A stretch of 64,000 bases of DNA from Pseudoteredinibacter isoporae_A (GCF_040372805.1 NZ_BAABWJ010000007.1:169610-233609), one strand, 5' to 3'. Counted from the first letter of the stretch, positions 25,021 through 35,188 are shown. A program made the numbers and translations. The notes: generated from the sequence alone by a model not told the origin.

Positions 25021-27249
25021 CTACATTTTGTACTGCACACTTAAGGTTACGGTGCGAGGATCACCGTAATAACCGATGACTGAGGACTCGAGCCCCAAAT
25101 TGCCAAAGTTATAACCACCTACACGGTATTCTTCATCACCCAGGTTTTTTCCATACAAACCGACCGTCCAATGATCATCCGGGGAATACCAAACCACACT
25201 GGCATCCCATAAGGTATAGGAATCCTCATCAACCAAGGACGCCACCTGAGGGAAGATGCGAGTTTCACCACGATAGGACAAGCCGCTTGTGGCAACCAGG
25301 CTGCCTTTGTCACCCATCTCATGGGCGTAACTCAGGCTCAATGAACTGGTCAAATCTGGCGTATTCGCGAACTCCCAGCTATCCGCCACGTTCACACCAC
25401 CAGAAATCACCTCATCAAATTCGGCGTCGAGATAACCCAAAGTGAACTGTGCGGTCAAACCTTCGCTCAATTGGGCCAAGGCTTCAATTTCACCCCCCTT
25501 AATGGTCGCCGCCCCCGCATTCAATACAGCGGAAACAAAGTTAGAACCACCATCAGCCGATTGCTGCACAGTCACTTGAACATCTTTGTAGTCACTGTAG
25601 AACAAGGCCGCGTTCAAGCGCAGTCGCTTGTCCCACAATTCTGTTTTGGTGCCGACTTCCCAAGTGGAAACCGTTTCCGGGTTATACCCTTCTGTTGTCG
25701 ATGGCAGCTTGCTTGCATCACCGCGCATATCAAAACCACCGGACTTAAAGCCCTCAGCGTAACTGGCATAAACCATCACTTCTTCATTAATGCGATAATC
25801 CATGCTTACCCGTGGAGAAAACTCACTCCAACTGTCGTCGTTGGTGTAATCCGTTGCGGGTGGCAGCAAATCAAAAATGGTGTTGCCCCCCAACTGACTG
25901 GAACGTCCATCAACGCCCTGAGTTTGCTTAAATACCGTGGCTTCTTTCTCATCACGGGTATAACGTGCACCCAGGGTCAAGGACAACTGTTCACTGATGT
26001 CGTAGCTCGCATGCACATACGCCGCCAGACTTTCCGTATCCACATTACCCGCCGTCAACGCGTTGAAATTTCCAGGAATACCAAAGGCACCATCGAACGC
26101 ACCCAACAACACATCAAAGGCACCCGCGGCATTCCCCTTGTAGTAATACAAACCACCGATCACCGTGGTATTTTCACCGCTATAAGTCAGCTGGAATTCC
26201 TGAGTCGTCTGATCATCATCGTATACCGCCGGAACATGCAGCGATGGTAACGAGGTGTTGTCAAAATCGATATTGGTGAAGGTTTCCCCTTCTCGATATG
26301 AACTCACCGACTTAAAGGTGTACTGATCATTCAGCTCCCACTCAACCGTCAAGGATGCACCGGAACTTTTCACTTCATTGTTCGTGTCCATATCCGCATT
26401 GGTATCGAACACATCAGACGGCGTAATCTCGCTTGGCAAACGCAAACTCGGCGTCAGACGATGGCCGCCTTTTGCGTTGGAGTCGTCGTCGGTTTTATCC
26501 GCAGCAAAGCGAATAAAAACGTTCTCGCTTGGGGTGTATTCCAAACTCACTCGCGCAGCAAGCAAATCCTTGTTGTAGTTGTCTTCCCCAGATTGCAGGA
26601 AAGTACCAAAGCCATCTCTCTGCAGGCGAGCAATGCTCACGCCCATCGCCAATTGATCTTGAATCAGTGGCAATTGGCCAGAAACCGTCAGATCACGCTG
26701 ACCGTAACTGCCCACCGACGCTTTCGCTGAAAACTCGGGTTCGCCGGTCAGCTTTTTGGTCACGTACTTAACCGCACCACCAATGGTGTTCTTACCATAT
26801 AGGGTGCCCTGTGGACCTCGCAGGACCTCAACACGCTCAACATCAAATACGTCCAACACACCAGACTGAGGGCGAGCAAAGTAAACATCGTCCACATAAA
26901 GACCCACACCCGGCTCGAATCCCCAAAGTGGGTCAGCCTGGCCGATGCCGCGGACATAAGCGGTTAAAGTACTGTTCGTACCACGACTAACCTGCAGCGT
27001 GGTGTTCGGTGCTGAGCGCTGCAAATCCACAATAGTAGCGGTGCCTGCTTGCTCCATGGCATCGGCACTGAAGGCGGTCACGGCGACGGGGACATCTTGC
27101 AGAGACTGCTCACGGCGCTGTGCTGTGACCGTCACCTCTTCAAGCGCAATGGATTCCTGGGCGAATAACTGGGGGCTGATACCCGTGCTGAGTCCCATGA
27201 CAATAATGGCTTGGGGCAGGCACTTAAGGGCGAATGAACGCTGTTTCAT
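25021..27249 (-). CDS. TonB-dependent outer-membrane receptor
   Basis: This 742-residue protein has a signal peptide (ending LFAQ), a TonB box 'EEVTVTAQRREQSLQDVPVAV', a plug domain ('GVGLYVDDVYFARPQSGVL', 'VERVEVLRGPQGTLYGKNTIGGAV') and a 22-strand barrel ending in the aromatic 'VTLSVQYKM'. The type is that of receptors for small organic substrates in Sphingomonads and marine gammaproteobacteria rather than siderophores. It diverges from the GntP permease and 3HB-oligomer hydrolase genes, so a substrate such as hydroxybutyrate oligomers is a reasonable guess, but nothing in the receptor itself proves it. Confidence 0.9.
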   Translation of the reverse strand: MKQRSFALKCLPQAIIVMGLSTGISPQLFAQESIALEEVTVTAQRREQSLQDVPVAVTAFSADAMEQAGTATIVDLQRSAPNTTLQVSRGTNSTLTAYVRGIGQADPLWGFEPGVGLYVDDVYFARPQSGVLDVFDVERVEVLRGPQGTLYGKNTIGGAVKYVTKKLTGEPEFSAKASVGSYGQRDLTVSGQLPLIQDQLAMGVSIARLQRDGFGTFLQSGEDNYNKDLLAARVSLEYTPSENVFIRFAADKTDDDSNAKGGHRLTPSLRLPSEITPSDVFDTNADMDTNNEVKSSGASLTVEWELNDQYTFKSVSSYREGETFTNIDFDNTSLPSLHVPAVYDDDQTTQEFQLTYSGENTTVIGGLYYYKGNAAGAFDVLLGAFDGAFGIPGNFNALTAGNVDTESLAAYVHASYDISEQLSLTLGARYTRDEKEATVFKQTQGVDGRSSQLGGNTIFDLLPPATDYTNDDSWSEFSPRVSMDYRINEEVMVYASYAEGFKSGGFDMRGDASKLPSTTEGYNPETVSTWEVGTKTELWDKRLRLNAALFYSDYKDVQVTVQQSADGGSNFVSAVLNAGAATIKGGEIEALAQLSEGLTAQFTLGYLDAEFDEVISGGVNVADSWEFANTPDLTSSLSLSYAHEMGDKGSLVATSGLSYRGETRIFPQVASLVDEDSYTLWDASVVWYSPDDHWTVGLYGKNLGDEEYRVGGYNFGNLGLESSVIGYYGDPRTVTLSVQYKM

Positions 27250-27402
27250 CGTCTCGTTCCTGTTCTCTTATGATTTTATCTTTTTGTAAATCGGTTTTCT
27301 GGCTACTGCTTTGCCACTTAGGCTCAAACCCGAGTCAGCTATTTCAGTTACCTTTTCTTATTGACGATCACTGTACTGTATCTTTTTTCTTATGGCCTCT
27401 AG

Positions 27403-27445
27403 ACCAAGGTATGATCACCCTAGTTTGCGCATCCTACCAAGGTAT
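27403..27445 (+). promoter_or_regulatory. two direct repeats ACCAAGGTAT, 33 bases apart
   Basis: ACCAAGGTAT occurs at 27403-27412 and again at 27436-27445, an interval of 33 bases or about three helical turns. The second copy reads TACCAAGGTA, a near-palindrome. Both lie between the divergent TonB receptor and GntP permease, so they are a candidate double operator, perhaps for the LuxR-type regulator of this region. Confidence 0.45.
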
Positions 27446-27543
27446 AGTGGTTACGAAATACATCTCCATCAACAATGGAAGCCCTGTTTATTTCCTCCGC
27501 CGTCTTCGCAACAGACGATTGCGAACCGCACTAAGGATCAAAG

Positions 27544-28848
27544 ATGTTAAGTATTATTGGATTGGCCGGCGCACTGATACTGTTAATCGTATTAACGATT
27601 CGCGGCATGAATTTATTGATCGCCGCACCCCTGTGCGCGCTGCTGGTTGCCTTGAGTAGTGGCCTGCAAATGTTTCCACCAATGGGCGACAAAGGCGCAA
27701 GCAGTTTTGTGACCAGTTACATGGGTGGTTTCAGTGGATTTGTCGCGGCCTGGTTTTTTATGTTTCTGCTGGGTTCACTGTTCGGAAAACTCATGGAAGA
27801 CAGCGGCAGTGCGGACAGCATCGCACTGTGGATCACCAGTCACATCGGCCAGCATAACGCGGCACTCGCAGTGGTACTGGCCTGTGCGATTTTAACCTAC
27901 GGTGGTGTGTCCGTGTTCGTGGTGGCCTTCGCGGCGTATCCCATGGCGGTCAGTCTTTTCAAACGTGCCGATCTGCCTCGACGTTTTATCCCAGCGGTTA
28001 TGGCATTTGGTTCCGTCACCTTCACCATGACCTCGGCAGGCTCTCCCGAAATTCAAAACTGGATCCCCATCGAGCATCTTGGCACCTCCCCTTACGCCGC
28101 TTGGGAAGTCAGTGCTGTTGTTGCTGTCACGATGGCCGCGCTGGGCTTTTTGTGGCTACAGTTTATGCTGAAACGGGCCTTAGCCAATGGCGAACGTTTT
28201 ATTGAACGCGAAGGGGATAAAGACATTGGCGATCAGCAATTGCCATCTCCCTGGCTCTCCATGCTCCCCATCGCCGCAGTATTGGGTGTGACCTTTTTTA
28301 CCCATGAACTCTACGGAAAATATGCCTTGATTGTGGCGCTGCTCGCGGGTTGTGTAGCCGCCTTGCTGCTCAATACTCAACGTCTGGGAAATTTATCTCT
28401 GGCCATTGGCGTCGCAACAACGGGAGCCCTGTTGGCGATTGGCAATACCGCCGCCGTTGTGGGTTTTGGCTCGGTCGCAAAAGCCTCGCCCGCCTTCGCC
28501 ATGGCGGTAGATGCCATTACCGGCATCCCCGGCGATGCGTTGATCGGAGCGGCAATCGCAGTAACCACCATTGCTGCTCTGACGGGTTCCGCCTCAGGCG
28601 GCCAGTCCATCGCGCTGCCGATTCTTGCTCCCCATTATATTGAAGCCGGCGTAAACCCCGAGGCTTTGCATCGCGTGATCGCCATTTCTTCTGGCGCACT
28701 CGACTCCCTGCCCCACAACGGTTATGTCGTCACCACCATTCGAGCCATCTGCGGCGAAACCCATAAAGACGCCTACTGGCCCATGGGTGCCCTGACGGTT
28801 GTTGTGCCATTGATCGGCACTGTTCTGGCTATTCTCTTATTGATTTAG
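27544..28848 (+). CDS. GntP-family permease, probable 3-hydroxybutyrate transporter
   Basis: This 434-residue protein has about 12 hydrophobic segments and GntP-type features ('GLAGALILLIVLTIRGMN', 'TYGGVSVFVVAFAAYPMA', 'FTMTSAGSPEIQNWIP', 'LTGSASGGQSIALPIL', 'DSLPHNGYVVTTIRAICG'). GntP proteins move gluconate and other organic acids with protons. Members beside hydroxybutyrate genes are annotated as D-beta-hydroxybutyrate permeases, and the next gene here is a 3HB-oligomer hydrolase, 12 bases away and probably in the same operon. Substrate is inferred from this context. Confidence 0.83.
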   Translation: MLSIIGLAGALILLIVLTIRGMNLLIAAPLCALLVALSSGLQMFPPMGDKGASSFVTSYMGGFSGFVAAWFFMFLLGSLFGKLMEDSGSADSIALWITSHIGQHNAALAVVLACAILTYGGVSVFVVAFAAYPMAVSLFKRADLPRRFIPAVMAFGSVTFTMTSAGSPEIQNWIPIEHLGTSPYAAWEVSAVVAVTMAALGFLWLQFMLKRALANGERFIEREGDKDIGDQQLPSPWLSMLPIAAVLGVTFFTHELYGKYALIVALLAGCVAALLLNTQRLGNLSLAIGVATTGALLAIGNTAAVVGFGSVAKASPAFAMAVDAITGIPGDALIGAAIAVTTIAALTGSASGGQSIALPILAPHYIEAGVNPEALHRVIAISSGALDSLPHNGYVVTTIRAICGETHKDAYWPMGALTVVVPLIGTVLAILLLI

Positions 28849-28860
28849 TGAGCAATATTT

Positions 28861-30840
28861 ATGAGCGTTAACGCACTTCCAAAAACGACGGTAAGAGATT
28901 CCAGCCGCGGCAAAACTCTGGCATCAAGCGTCCTGCTTGGCACGCTGGGCTTGAGCAGCATCGCTTGCTCCGAAGGAACTCCGATTGAAGCAAGGTTGTT
29001 GGATTTTAAACACAGCGACATTCAACACAGCTATCTGGATGGTCAGAAAGACGATCTGTTAAGCGCCGGCCTAGGGCTTGCCGGACTGCAAGCAAGCACA
29101 CAACCTTCAGCCGAAAATCCAGGCAAACTAACAGAGATGGACCTGCGCCGAGCCGCCATCTATAACAATTACCGAGCCATCGTCAGCACTCATAAAGACG
29201 CCGGTTACGCAAAACTTTACGGCCCGGAGAACAGCCAAAAAAACATTCCCGGCCATGAGTATCGATCCAGCGTCCACTATCCAAATGGAGAAGTTGCTAC
29301 CAATATCGTGGTGCAGGTGCCCGATCACTTTCAAGCTGAACGCCCCTGTATCATCGCTGCACCCAGTTCAGGGTCGCGTGGGGTATGGGGTGCGATTGGC
29401 ACCGCTGGTGATTGGGGGCTGAGACATGGCTGTGCCGTCGCCTACACCGATAAAGGTACCGGCACGGGCTTTCAGTTCCTGGATAACGGCGCACACTACA
29501 GCGGTGCCGGCATGCTGCTTGCCGCTGCGCCCGACCAATCGTCTCAATTCGACGGCAAGGATCTGCGTATTGCGAGCAGACATGCTCACAGCGGAAATCA
29601 CATTGAAAAGGACTGGGGGCGCTACACCCTTCAGGCCGTAAAAATGGCGTTCTACCTTCTGAACCAGCATCACCGGGAAAACGGGCAAAGCCATTTCACG
29701 CGAGACAACACCACCGTTATCGCCAGCAGTATTTCCAATGGCGGCAACAGTGTTGTCCAAGCGGCAGAATTGGATAGAGAACACTGGATCGACGGCGTTG
29801 TCGCGTCGGAACCCACCTTGAATTTACCGACAGACTTTGAATACCAAGTCGAACACCCCAATGATGCCTACACAGGTGTCGGCCGTGACATTCTCTATTT
29901 GGGCATTCAGCACGCACTCTATCAACCTTGTGCAATACTCGCCAGCAAGCCCGAAGCCGCATCGATATTCTCCAGCGCGATTGCCGCCGCAACTCCAGCC
30001 TTAAAGCAACGTTGTAAAAACCTCAAAGCAGCCGCACTGTTAAGTGGCGAAGATCCGGGACTGGCGAAAGAAGCAGAGCGCAAACTGCAAGAACTGGGCA
30101 TGAAAACGCCAAGCTATTCCTTGCAGGCCTTTGCGGTGGCCAATCACCTGTGGCCATCGATTGCTATTAACTACGCCAATGCCTATGGCCAGAACAGCGC
30201 TCAGGATTCTCTGTGTGAGTTCAGCTTTGTTTACCAGGAAAAAGGCCAGGCCAAGACCATGCCTACTCGTGCCAGACAAGCCTTGTACGGTCTCAGTGGT
30301 GGCATTCCAAACACGGCGGGGATCAACTTGGCATACCAAGGGCAGGTTCTGAATATGTTTGATCCCGCCGATCCCAGCTTTGCTGGCTTTCAGTGTCTGG
30401 CGAAGTATTACCGCAGCAAAACCGTTCAAGACAATATTAATGCCCTGTCGCTCAACGGCGATGTGCACGGCAAGCCGACTCTAATTCTCCACGGCAACCA
30501 CGACAGCTTGGTGGGTCCAAACCACAACTCACGCGGGTATATGGCACTGCGCGCCGATCGTTTTCCCAAACGGGACAATGTCCGCTACATTGAAATTAAT
30601 CACGGCCAGCATTTCGATGCCCTCCTGAGTTGGCCGGAGTTTCGTCAGCAGCTGGTGCCGATGCACTACTATTATGAGCGGGCGATGGACGCTATGTGGC
30701 AACATTTGCACCACGCCAAGCCCCTGCCAGCCTCTCAATTCATTAACAGCCAGGCGGCGCAACCATTAACGGCTCAGCAACTGCCGGCCTGGTCTGCGCA
30801 AGCCAATATTGAGATCCAAGCTAAACGCCTGCGATTTTAA
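28861..30840 (+). CDS. D-(-)-3-hydroxybutyrate oligomer hydrolase
   Basis: This 659-residue protein matches the 3HB-oligomer hydrolase family (PF10605). The family cuts short linear oligomers of 3-hydroxybutyrate into monomers after PHB depolymerase action. 'RPCIIAAPSSGSRGVWGAIG', 'YTDKGTGTGFQFL' and the nucleophile motif 'SSISNGG' (Ser292), used by this family in place of GxSxG, are present, with a C-terminal 'HGNHDSLVGPNHNSRGY' and 'INHGQHFDALLSWPEFR' supplying the Asp and His. A hydrophobic N-terminus ending LSSIAC may be a lipobox with Cys36, which would place the enzyme outside the cytoplasm. I see no depolymerase gene in the window. Confidence 0.9.
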   Translation: MSVNALPKTTVRDSSRGKTLASSVLLGTLGLSSIACSEGTPIEARLLDFKHSDIQHSYLDGQKDDLLSAGLGLAGLQASTQPSAENPGKLTEMDLRRAAIYNNYRAIVSTHKDAGYAKLYGPENSQKNIPGHEYRSSVHYPNGEVATNIVVQVPDHFQAERPCIIAAPSSGSRGVWGAIGTAGDWGLRHGCAVAYTDKGTGTGFQFLDNGAHYSGAGMLLAAAPDQSSQFDGKDLRIASRHAHSGNHIEKDWGRYTLQAVKMAFYLLNQHHRENGQSHFTRDNTTVIASSISNGGNSVVQAAELDREHWIDGVVASEPTLNLPTDFEYQVEHPNDAYTGVGRDILYLGIQHALYQPCAILASKPEAASIFSSAIAAATPALKQRCKNLKAAALLSGEDPGLAKEAERKLQELGMKTPSYSLQAFAVANHLWPSIAINYANAYGQNSAQDSLCEFSFVYQEKGQAKTMPTRARQALYGLSGGIPNTAGINLAYQGQVLNMFDPADPSFAGFQCLAKYYRSKTVQDNINALSLNGDVHGKPTLILHGNHDSLVGPNHNSRGYMALRADRFPKRDNVRYIEINHGQHFDALLSWPEFRQQLVPMHYYYERAMDAMWQHLHHAKPLPASQFINSQAAQPLTAQQLPAWSAQANIEIQAKRLRF

Positions 30841-30846
30841 TTTTCG

Positions 30847-30875
30847 GCCCGGAGTGGTCCCTGGCCTCTCCGGGC
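30847..30875 (+). terminator. hairpin after the oligomer hydrolase gene
   Basis: GCCCGGAG and CTCCGGGC form an 8-bp stem with a 13-nt loop, seven bases past the stop codon. No T-run follows, so termination may be partial or Rho-dependent. Confidence 0.45.
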
Positions 30876-30950
30876 TGCCTATTGCAATTTCCCCTTGCGG
30901 GAAGGCGCATTTAATCCTAGGGTAAGACGTTTTATCAATCGTGAATCACC

Positions 30951-33900
30951 ATGCCCAGCCCCCTGGATATCTCGGTTTTATCTATCGCTTATCTGCTCTG
31001 TCTGTTTGCAGTGGCCTATATTGGTGATCGCGCATCCAAGGCCTGGCTGAAAAAAGCCAAACCCTGGATCATTGGCCTGTCCTTAACCATCTATTGCACC
31101 GCCTGGAGTTTCTACGGCACAACCAGCCAGGCCATTTATAACGGCTGGTGGTTTCCACCGACGTTCATCGGCGCCATTCTTACTCTTCTGGTAGGCGCAC
31201 CATTGGTGCGAAAAATCATTCGCGTCAGCAAAGAAGAAAACAGTACATCCATCGCTGATTTTCTGGGAAGCCGCTATGGCAACAGCCAGGCCCTCTCTGT
31301 CAGCATTACAATTATTTCAGTGGTCGCCCTGCTCCCTTATATTTCCTTGCAGTTAAAAGCCATCGCAGGCAGCTTCCATACCATCAGTGGTGAGCAACTC
31401 GCCGCTGAACCCGGCCCGCTCCAAGATACGGCACTGTATACCGCAATCGCACTTGCCCTGTTTACCATTCTGTTTGGCACCCGACGTATTGATCGCAATG
31501 AGCACCACGATGGCCTGATGCTCGCCATCGCCTTTGAATCCATTTTAAAACTGCTGGTGTTTTTGCTGTTGGCGTTCGCCGTTTGTTTCAGCTATTTCGA
31601 CACGCCCTGGCAACTGTGGGAAGAAGTCAATCGAGATGGCTATGTTCAGCATATCGTGACCAGCCGCGAGCAGGACCAAGGTTTTATCGCTGCTCTGGTG
31701 CTCGGCGCCGCAGCCATACTTTGTCTGCCTCGGCAATTCCACGCCCTCATCGTAGAAAGCCGAGACGAAAACGATTTGAAGCCCGCCGCTCGAATTCTAT
31801 TTGTTTATCTGATTGTGTTCGGTCTGGCCATTCTGCCGTTGGCCTATGGCGGTCTTTTATTGTTACAGGGCCAGGGGCTGAGTCCCGAAAAATTCGCCCT
31901 CTTGTTACCCCTGCAAAATGGTGATGTGGGACTGGCCACTCTGGTTTACCTTGGCGGCTTGTCGGCAGGCAGTTCCATGGTGATTGTCGCCTGTGTGGCC
32001 GTATCGACCATGATCAGCAATGAACTGATCATGCCAGCACTGTACCGCAGTCGCTGGCTCGCACAGCAGGACGATCTCAGCAAAGCCCTGCGCCTGTTTC
32101 GACGCCTGGCCATCACCTGTTTGCTGGCCTTGTCCTATATCTACTATCGTTGGCTCGGTTCCAGTGAAGCACTGGGTTCCATTGGTTTGCTGTCGATGGC
32201 TCTGGTTGCCCAATTTGCACCGGCACTCATTGCCGCCTTGTTTTGGCAAACACGCAGCGCTCGAGGCGCGCTGGGCGGCTTGATTCTGGGCTTTATCATA
32301 TGGGCTTATACTCTGCTTCTGCCTGCGCTCGCCCTGGCCGGCTGGCTCGATCAAGGCTTTATCGAGCAGGGTCCTTTCGGCCTGAACGTTTTACGCCCAC
32401 AACAGTTATTTGCAATCGAGAGCCTGTCTCCAATCAGTAACGGTGTGTTGTGGAGTTTACTCTTCAACTGCCTGGCCTTTGTGGGCATCAGTGCCTGGGA
32501 CCGACGCCGGGAAACCAGTTTGCCCCAGCGCCTGATTCACCCCCAGCAATTGCAACGCCTCGCCAGCAGTTTTATTGGTGCACAGCAGGCGCAACTGGCA
32601 ATGGATCAATTCTATGGTCAACATGGAGATCGCAATGCACAGAAACAGGCCTGGGCTGATGACAAAGCTATCGATTTCGTTGAGAACTTACTGGCCGGTG
32701 TGATTGGCAGCGTGAGCGCCAGCCATATTATTCGTTACGCGGCACAGATCAACCGACCCAAACTGCATTCGGATCTTGAACTGCTTCAGGAAACCTCCCA
32801 AATCTTTCAGTTCAGCCGCAGCACCCTGCAGTCCAGCATCGACAGTATCAGTCAGGGCATCAGTGTGGTCGACAGTAATCAGCAACTGGTCGCTTGGAAT
32901 CAGCGTTATCTGGAACTGTTTGAGTATCCCGATCATTTAATTCACGTCGGGCGCCCCGTGGCGGATCTCGTGCGTTTTAATGCGGAGCGCGGGCAATGCG
33001 GTCCGGGTGAAGTGGAATCCCATATTCGCAAGCGAATGGATTATCTGGCCGCTCGCCAACCGTATGTATTTGAACGCCTGCGAGCCGACAACACCGTGCT
33101 GGAAATTAGAGGCAACCCATTGCCCGATGGGGGGTATGTTACTACCTACACCGATATCACAGATTATCGCCGTGCCCTGCTGGAACTGACCGAGCATAAA
33201 AACCTGCTTGAACAAAAAGTGGATGAACGCACTCGTGAATTGCAGCATATGAACAGTCTGTTGGCTGAAGCCGATAAAAACAAAACGCGCTTTCTCGCCG
33301 AGGCCGGCCACGACCTCGCCCAGCCCTTAAATGCCGCACGTCTGTTTACCGAAGCCTTGCAACAAAAGCTTGGGGGACAAGAGCCCATTTTGGAGAACAT
33401 CAATTCTGCCATTCAATCAAGCGAATACCTGATCGGCCAATTGCTCGACATTGCCAAGCTCGACAGCGGAGCCATTCAAGCCCAGACGACAACACTGTCC
33501 GCTCACGAGGTCATGCAAAGCGCCCGTGACAGCTTTCAACTCAGTGCCGAGCAAAAAGGTCTGAGCTTCCATTTTTGTCCCAGCTCCGTGCGCATCCACA
33601 GCGACCCTGAATTGCTGTTAAGAATTCTGCAGAACCTGATTTCTAATGCGGTGCTCTACACGGCTTCCGGGCGCGTTCTTTTCGGCGCGCGCCGTAAGCC
33701 GCACCATTTACAATTTGAAGTCTGGGATACGGGCATAGGCATTCCAAAGGAAAGTCGAGATGACATCTTTAATGAGTTTACTCGTCTCAATGCCATCAAT
33801 GAAGAAGGCTCTGGCCTTGGTCTCGCTACCGTTCAACGCTTGTGCCATTTGCTGGACCACCCTCTCAGCTTTGAATCCACCGTCGGCCAAGGCAGCGTAT

Positions 33901-34364
33901 TCCGGGTCAGCGTGCCCATTGCCCACAAGCTCGACATTCAGGAGCAGCCAGACAATGAAGTCGAACTCCAAGAGTTGGACATGCGAAAAAGCACACCCAA
34001 CATGGAATTCGGGCGCCACCAAATTTATCTGATTGAAAACGAACGTGACAGCGCGAACGCAATGGAGCTGCTGTTTGAACAATGGGGCCTTCAGCTTGAG
34101 CATATTCAACAGGCGGAAGACTGGCAGGCAAAAGCCCCAGCCGATTTGGTCATTGCCGATTTTCATCTTGACCAAGGTGAAACTGGTATCGATTGGCTCG
34201 CCAGAATGAAAACTCATTGGCAACAAGATGTGAAAGCCATCGTCATTTCAGCGGACCGCACCGATACCGTAAAACAACAGGCTCTCGCAGAAGGTTTTTA
34301 CTTCTTGAAGAAGCCCATTAAGCCCGCCGCGCTCAGAGCCCTACTCGATCGTTTGTTGAATTAA
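30951..34364 (+). CDS. SLC5/SSF-domain hybrid sensor histidine kinase, CrbS/MxtR-like
   Basis: This 1137-residue membrane sensor has four parts: a 13-helix sodium:solute symporter-like domain (about residues 1-520), a PAS domain ('ISQGISVVDSNQQLVAWNQRYLELF', about 640-750), a histidine kinase (H787 in 'AEAGHDLAQPLNAARLF', N-box 'NLISNAVLYTASG', G-boxes 'DTGIGIP' and 'GSGLGLATV') and a C-terminal receiver (Asp1070 in 'VIADFHLDQ', Lys in 'LKKPI'). The layout is that of CrbS/MxtR, which with the regulator CrbR/ErdR switches on acetate and other short-chain carbon use. Its place between the oligomer hydrolase and the regulator gene suggests control of hydroxybutyrate use. Substrate sensing is inferred. 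Confidence 0.87.
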   Translation: MPSPLDISVLSIAYLLCLFAVAYIGDRASKAWLKKAKPWIIGLSLTIYCTAWSFYGTTSQAIYNGWWFPPTFIGAILTLLVGAPLVRKIIRVSKEENSTSIADFLGSRYGNSQALSVSITIISVVALLPYISLQLKAIAGSFHTISGEQLAAEPGPLQDTALYTAIALALFTILFGTRRIDRNEHHDGLMLAIAFESILKLLVFLLLAFAVCFSYFDTPWQLWEEVNRDGYVQHIVTSREQDQGFIAALVLGAAAILCLPRQFHALIVESRDENDLKPAARILFVYLIVFGLAILPLAYGGLLLLQGQGLSPEKFALLLPLQNGDVGLATLVYLGGLSAGSSMVIVACVAVSTMISNELIMPALYRSRWLAQQDDLSKALRLFRRLAITCLLALSYIYYRWLGSSEALGSIGLLSMALVAQFAPALIAALFWQTRSARGALGGLILGFIIWAYTLLLPALALAGWLDQGFIEQGPFGLNVLRPQQLFAIESLSPISNGVLWSLLFNCLAFVGISAWDRRRETSLPQRLIHPQQLQRLASSFIGAQQAQLAMDQFYGQHGDRNAQKQAWADDKAIDFVENLLAGVIGSVSASHIIRYAAQINRPKLHSDLELLQETSQIFQFSRSTLQSSIDSISQGISVVDSNQQLVAWNQRYLELFEYPDHLIHVGRPVADLVRFNAERGQCGPGEVESHIRKRMDYLAARQPYVFERLRADNTVLEIRGNPLPDGGYVTTYTDITDYRRALLELTEHKNLLEQKVDERTRELQHMNSLLAEADKNKTRFLAEAGHDLAQPLNAARLFTEALQQKLGGQEPILENINSAIQSSEYLIGQLLDIAKLDSGAIQAQTTTLSAHEVMQSARDSFQLSAEQKGLSFHFCPSSVRIHSDPELLLRILQNLISNAVLYTASGRVLFGARRKPHHLQFEVWDTGIGIPKESRDDIFNEFTRLNAINEEGSGLGLATVQRLCHLLDHPLSFESTVGQGSVFRVSVPIAHKLDIQEQPDNEVELQELDMRKSTPNMEFGRHQIYLIENERDSANAMELLFEQWGLQLEHIQQAEDWQAKAPADLVIADFHLDQGETGIDWLARMKTHWQQDVKAIVISADRTDTVKQQALAEGFYFLKKPIKPAALRALLDRLLN

Positions 34365-34471
34365 AAACGGGCCTCATCACTGAAACGCCTTGTCCTGAGG
34401 CAAGGAATAATGACATGAAGTTTTATAAGGAGGGTAAAGAGACAATAGCAACGGCTTCAACCATACGGTTT

Positions 34472-35137
34472 TTAATCATCCAACAACTGCTGATTTAAAT
34501 CTTCAACCGTTTCACTCAAACTGTTCGCCACAATAATCACTTCGGTGCGTTTGCGCACACCCAGCTTTTTGAAAATCGCTGTAACATGGGATTTAACGGT
34601 CGGCTCTGATATTCCCAAATGATAGGCAATCTGTTTATTCAGCAGCCCCTGGGCAATCATGACAAACACTCGAAACTGGTGAGGGGTCAAACTGGCAACA
34701 CGCTCGGCGAGGTCATCGCCACTTTGACTGCCCGTCCCTTCCGGCAGATCACCAAACCAATGCTGCCCGGCCAACAACGCTTGCATGGCTTCCAGTAAGG
34801 TTTGGGTTTCACAGGACTTGGAGATAAACCCCGCCGCCCCGTAACTTGCCGCTTTGCTGCGCACATCCACACTATCATTCCCAGAAACCATCACCACTGG
34901 AATCTCGGGATAACAACCGCGCAAATTGATCAGCCCTGAAAAACCCTGTGCTCCAGGCATGTGTAAATCGAGAATGATCAAATCGATATCTTCTTCAGAC
35001 TCCAGCAAGTGGTGAACTTCCGCCACTGATTGAGCTTCAAACAATTGCGTGTCTTCGCCCTGAAAAGCCTGTGGAAGTGTTTGCACCAACGCCGCTCGAT
35101 ACAGGGGGTGGTCGTCCGCAATTATCAATTTGATCAT
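34472..35137 (-). CDS. NarL/LuxR-type response regulator, CrbR/ErdR-like
   Basis: This 221-residue regulator has an N-terminal receiver ('IIADDHPLYRAALVQ', Asp57 in 'IILDLHMPG', Lys in 'GFISKS') and a C-terminal LuxR helix-turn-helix ('LTPHQFRVFVMIAQGLLNKQIAYHLGISEPTVKSHV' read in pieces). It converges on the SLC5-kinase gene and lies 51 bases downstream of bdhA on the same strand, so it is probably cotranscribed with bdhA. The likely partner is the adjacent kinase. Confidence 0.88.
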   Translation of the reverse strand: MIKLIIADDHPLYRAALVQTLPQAFQGEDTQLFEAQSVAEVHHLLESEEDIDLIILDLHMPGAQGFSGLINLRGCYPEIPVVMVSGNDSVDVRSKAASYGAAGFISKSCETQTLLEAMQALLAGQHWFGDLPEGTGSQSGDDLAERVASLTPHQFRVFVMIAQGLLNKQIAYHLGISEPTVKSHVTAIFKKLGVRKRTEVIIVANSLSETVEDLNQQLLDD

Positions 35138-35188
35138 GGATGTATTATCTGCCCGCTCTCTTAGGTACTGGGCGAAAGTGCCCGCGGC

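Noticed and set aside
25471..26250. Open frame of about 260 codons opposite the TonB receptor
   Set aside because: It is antisense within the barrel region, with basic, low-order sequence, and no neighbours that support it.
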